Below, in pieces: positions 5,234 to 5,249 of a DNA stretch of 5,249 nt. The stretch covers positions 1 to 5,249 of the forward strand of contig RGVM01000224.1 of assembly GCA_010027295.1 (NCBI GenBank), given 5' to 3'. The DNA comes from Chitinophagia bacterium (GTDB lineage Bacteria > Bacteroidota > Bacteroidia > Chitinophagales > Chitinophagaceae). The position numbers and the translations under genes were made by a program. The notes beneath the pieces were generated by a model. That model saw only the letters and a program-made list of their open reading frames with translations, did not search any database and was not told the DNA's origin. The stretch's first letter is position 1. Each line of letters begins with the position of its first letter.

Positions 5234-5249
5234 CGGAATACGGCCTCTT

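Overview
The window looks like the edge of a short-read metagenome or draft-genome contig from a GC-rich bacterium, most likely a member of the Bacteroidota. Three things suggest this: a DUF5107/TPR-type protein, start codons with no recognisable Shine-Dalgarno sequence and often A-rich leaders, and bacterial CASTOR/POLLUX, AHSA1-like and DoxX-like genes. None of these proves the phylum. No RNA genes, CRISPR arrays or complete mobile elements were seen.

The left edge is technical. Bases 1-26 are a leftover Nextera/Tn5 sequencing adapter. Bases 27 to about 296 are clearly less GC-rich (about 47% by hand count over 121-300) than what follows (about 67-68%), do not fit the protein family of the gene they run into, and are probably chimeric or foreign. 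From about 296 to 1535 (+) lies the C-terminal part of a DUF5107/TPR family protein, broken by one frameshift near 1247. A good intrinsic terminator follows at 1611-1658.

The centre holds two plus-strand genes: an unrecognised 133-residue protein (1774-2175) and a four-helix DoxX-like membrane protein (2256-2633). A perfect 17-bp palindrome sits just upstream of the second start. The right half reads on the minus strand: a 634-residue CASTOR/POLLUX-type ion channel with two RCK regions (5207 to 3303), then, after 19 nt, an AHSA1/SRPBCC-type protein (3283 to 2861), probably co-transcribed with it. The minus-strand unit converges on the DoxX gene.

The most interesting signal is at 2643-2747 (-): a truncated, diverged copy of the last 33-35 codons of the channel gene, ending at the equivalent stop codon. 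It lies just beyond the AHSA1 gene, so the AHSA1 gene is flanked by two copies of the channel 3' end. This suggests that a second channel paralogue once stood here and was deleted or replaced. No clearly novel biological system was found; the rest is ordinary chromosomal content plus assembly artefacts.
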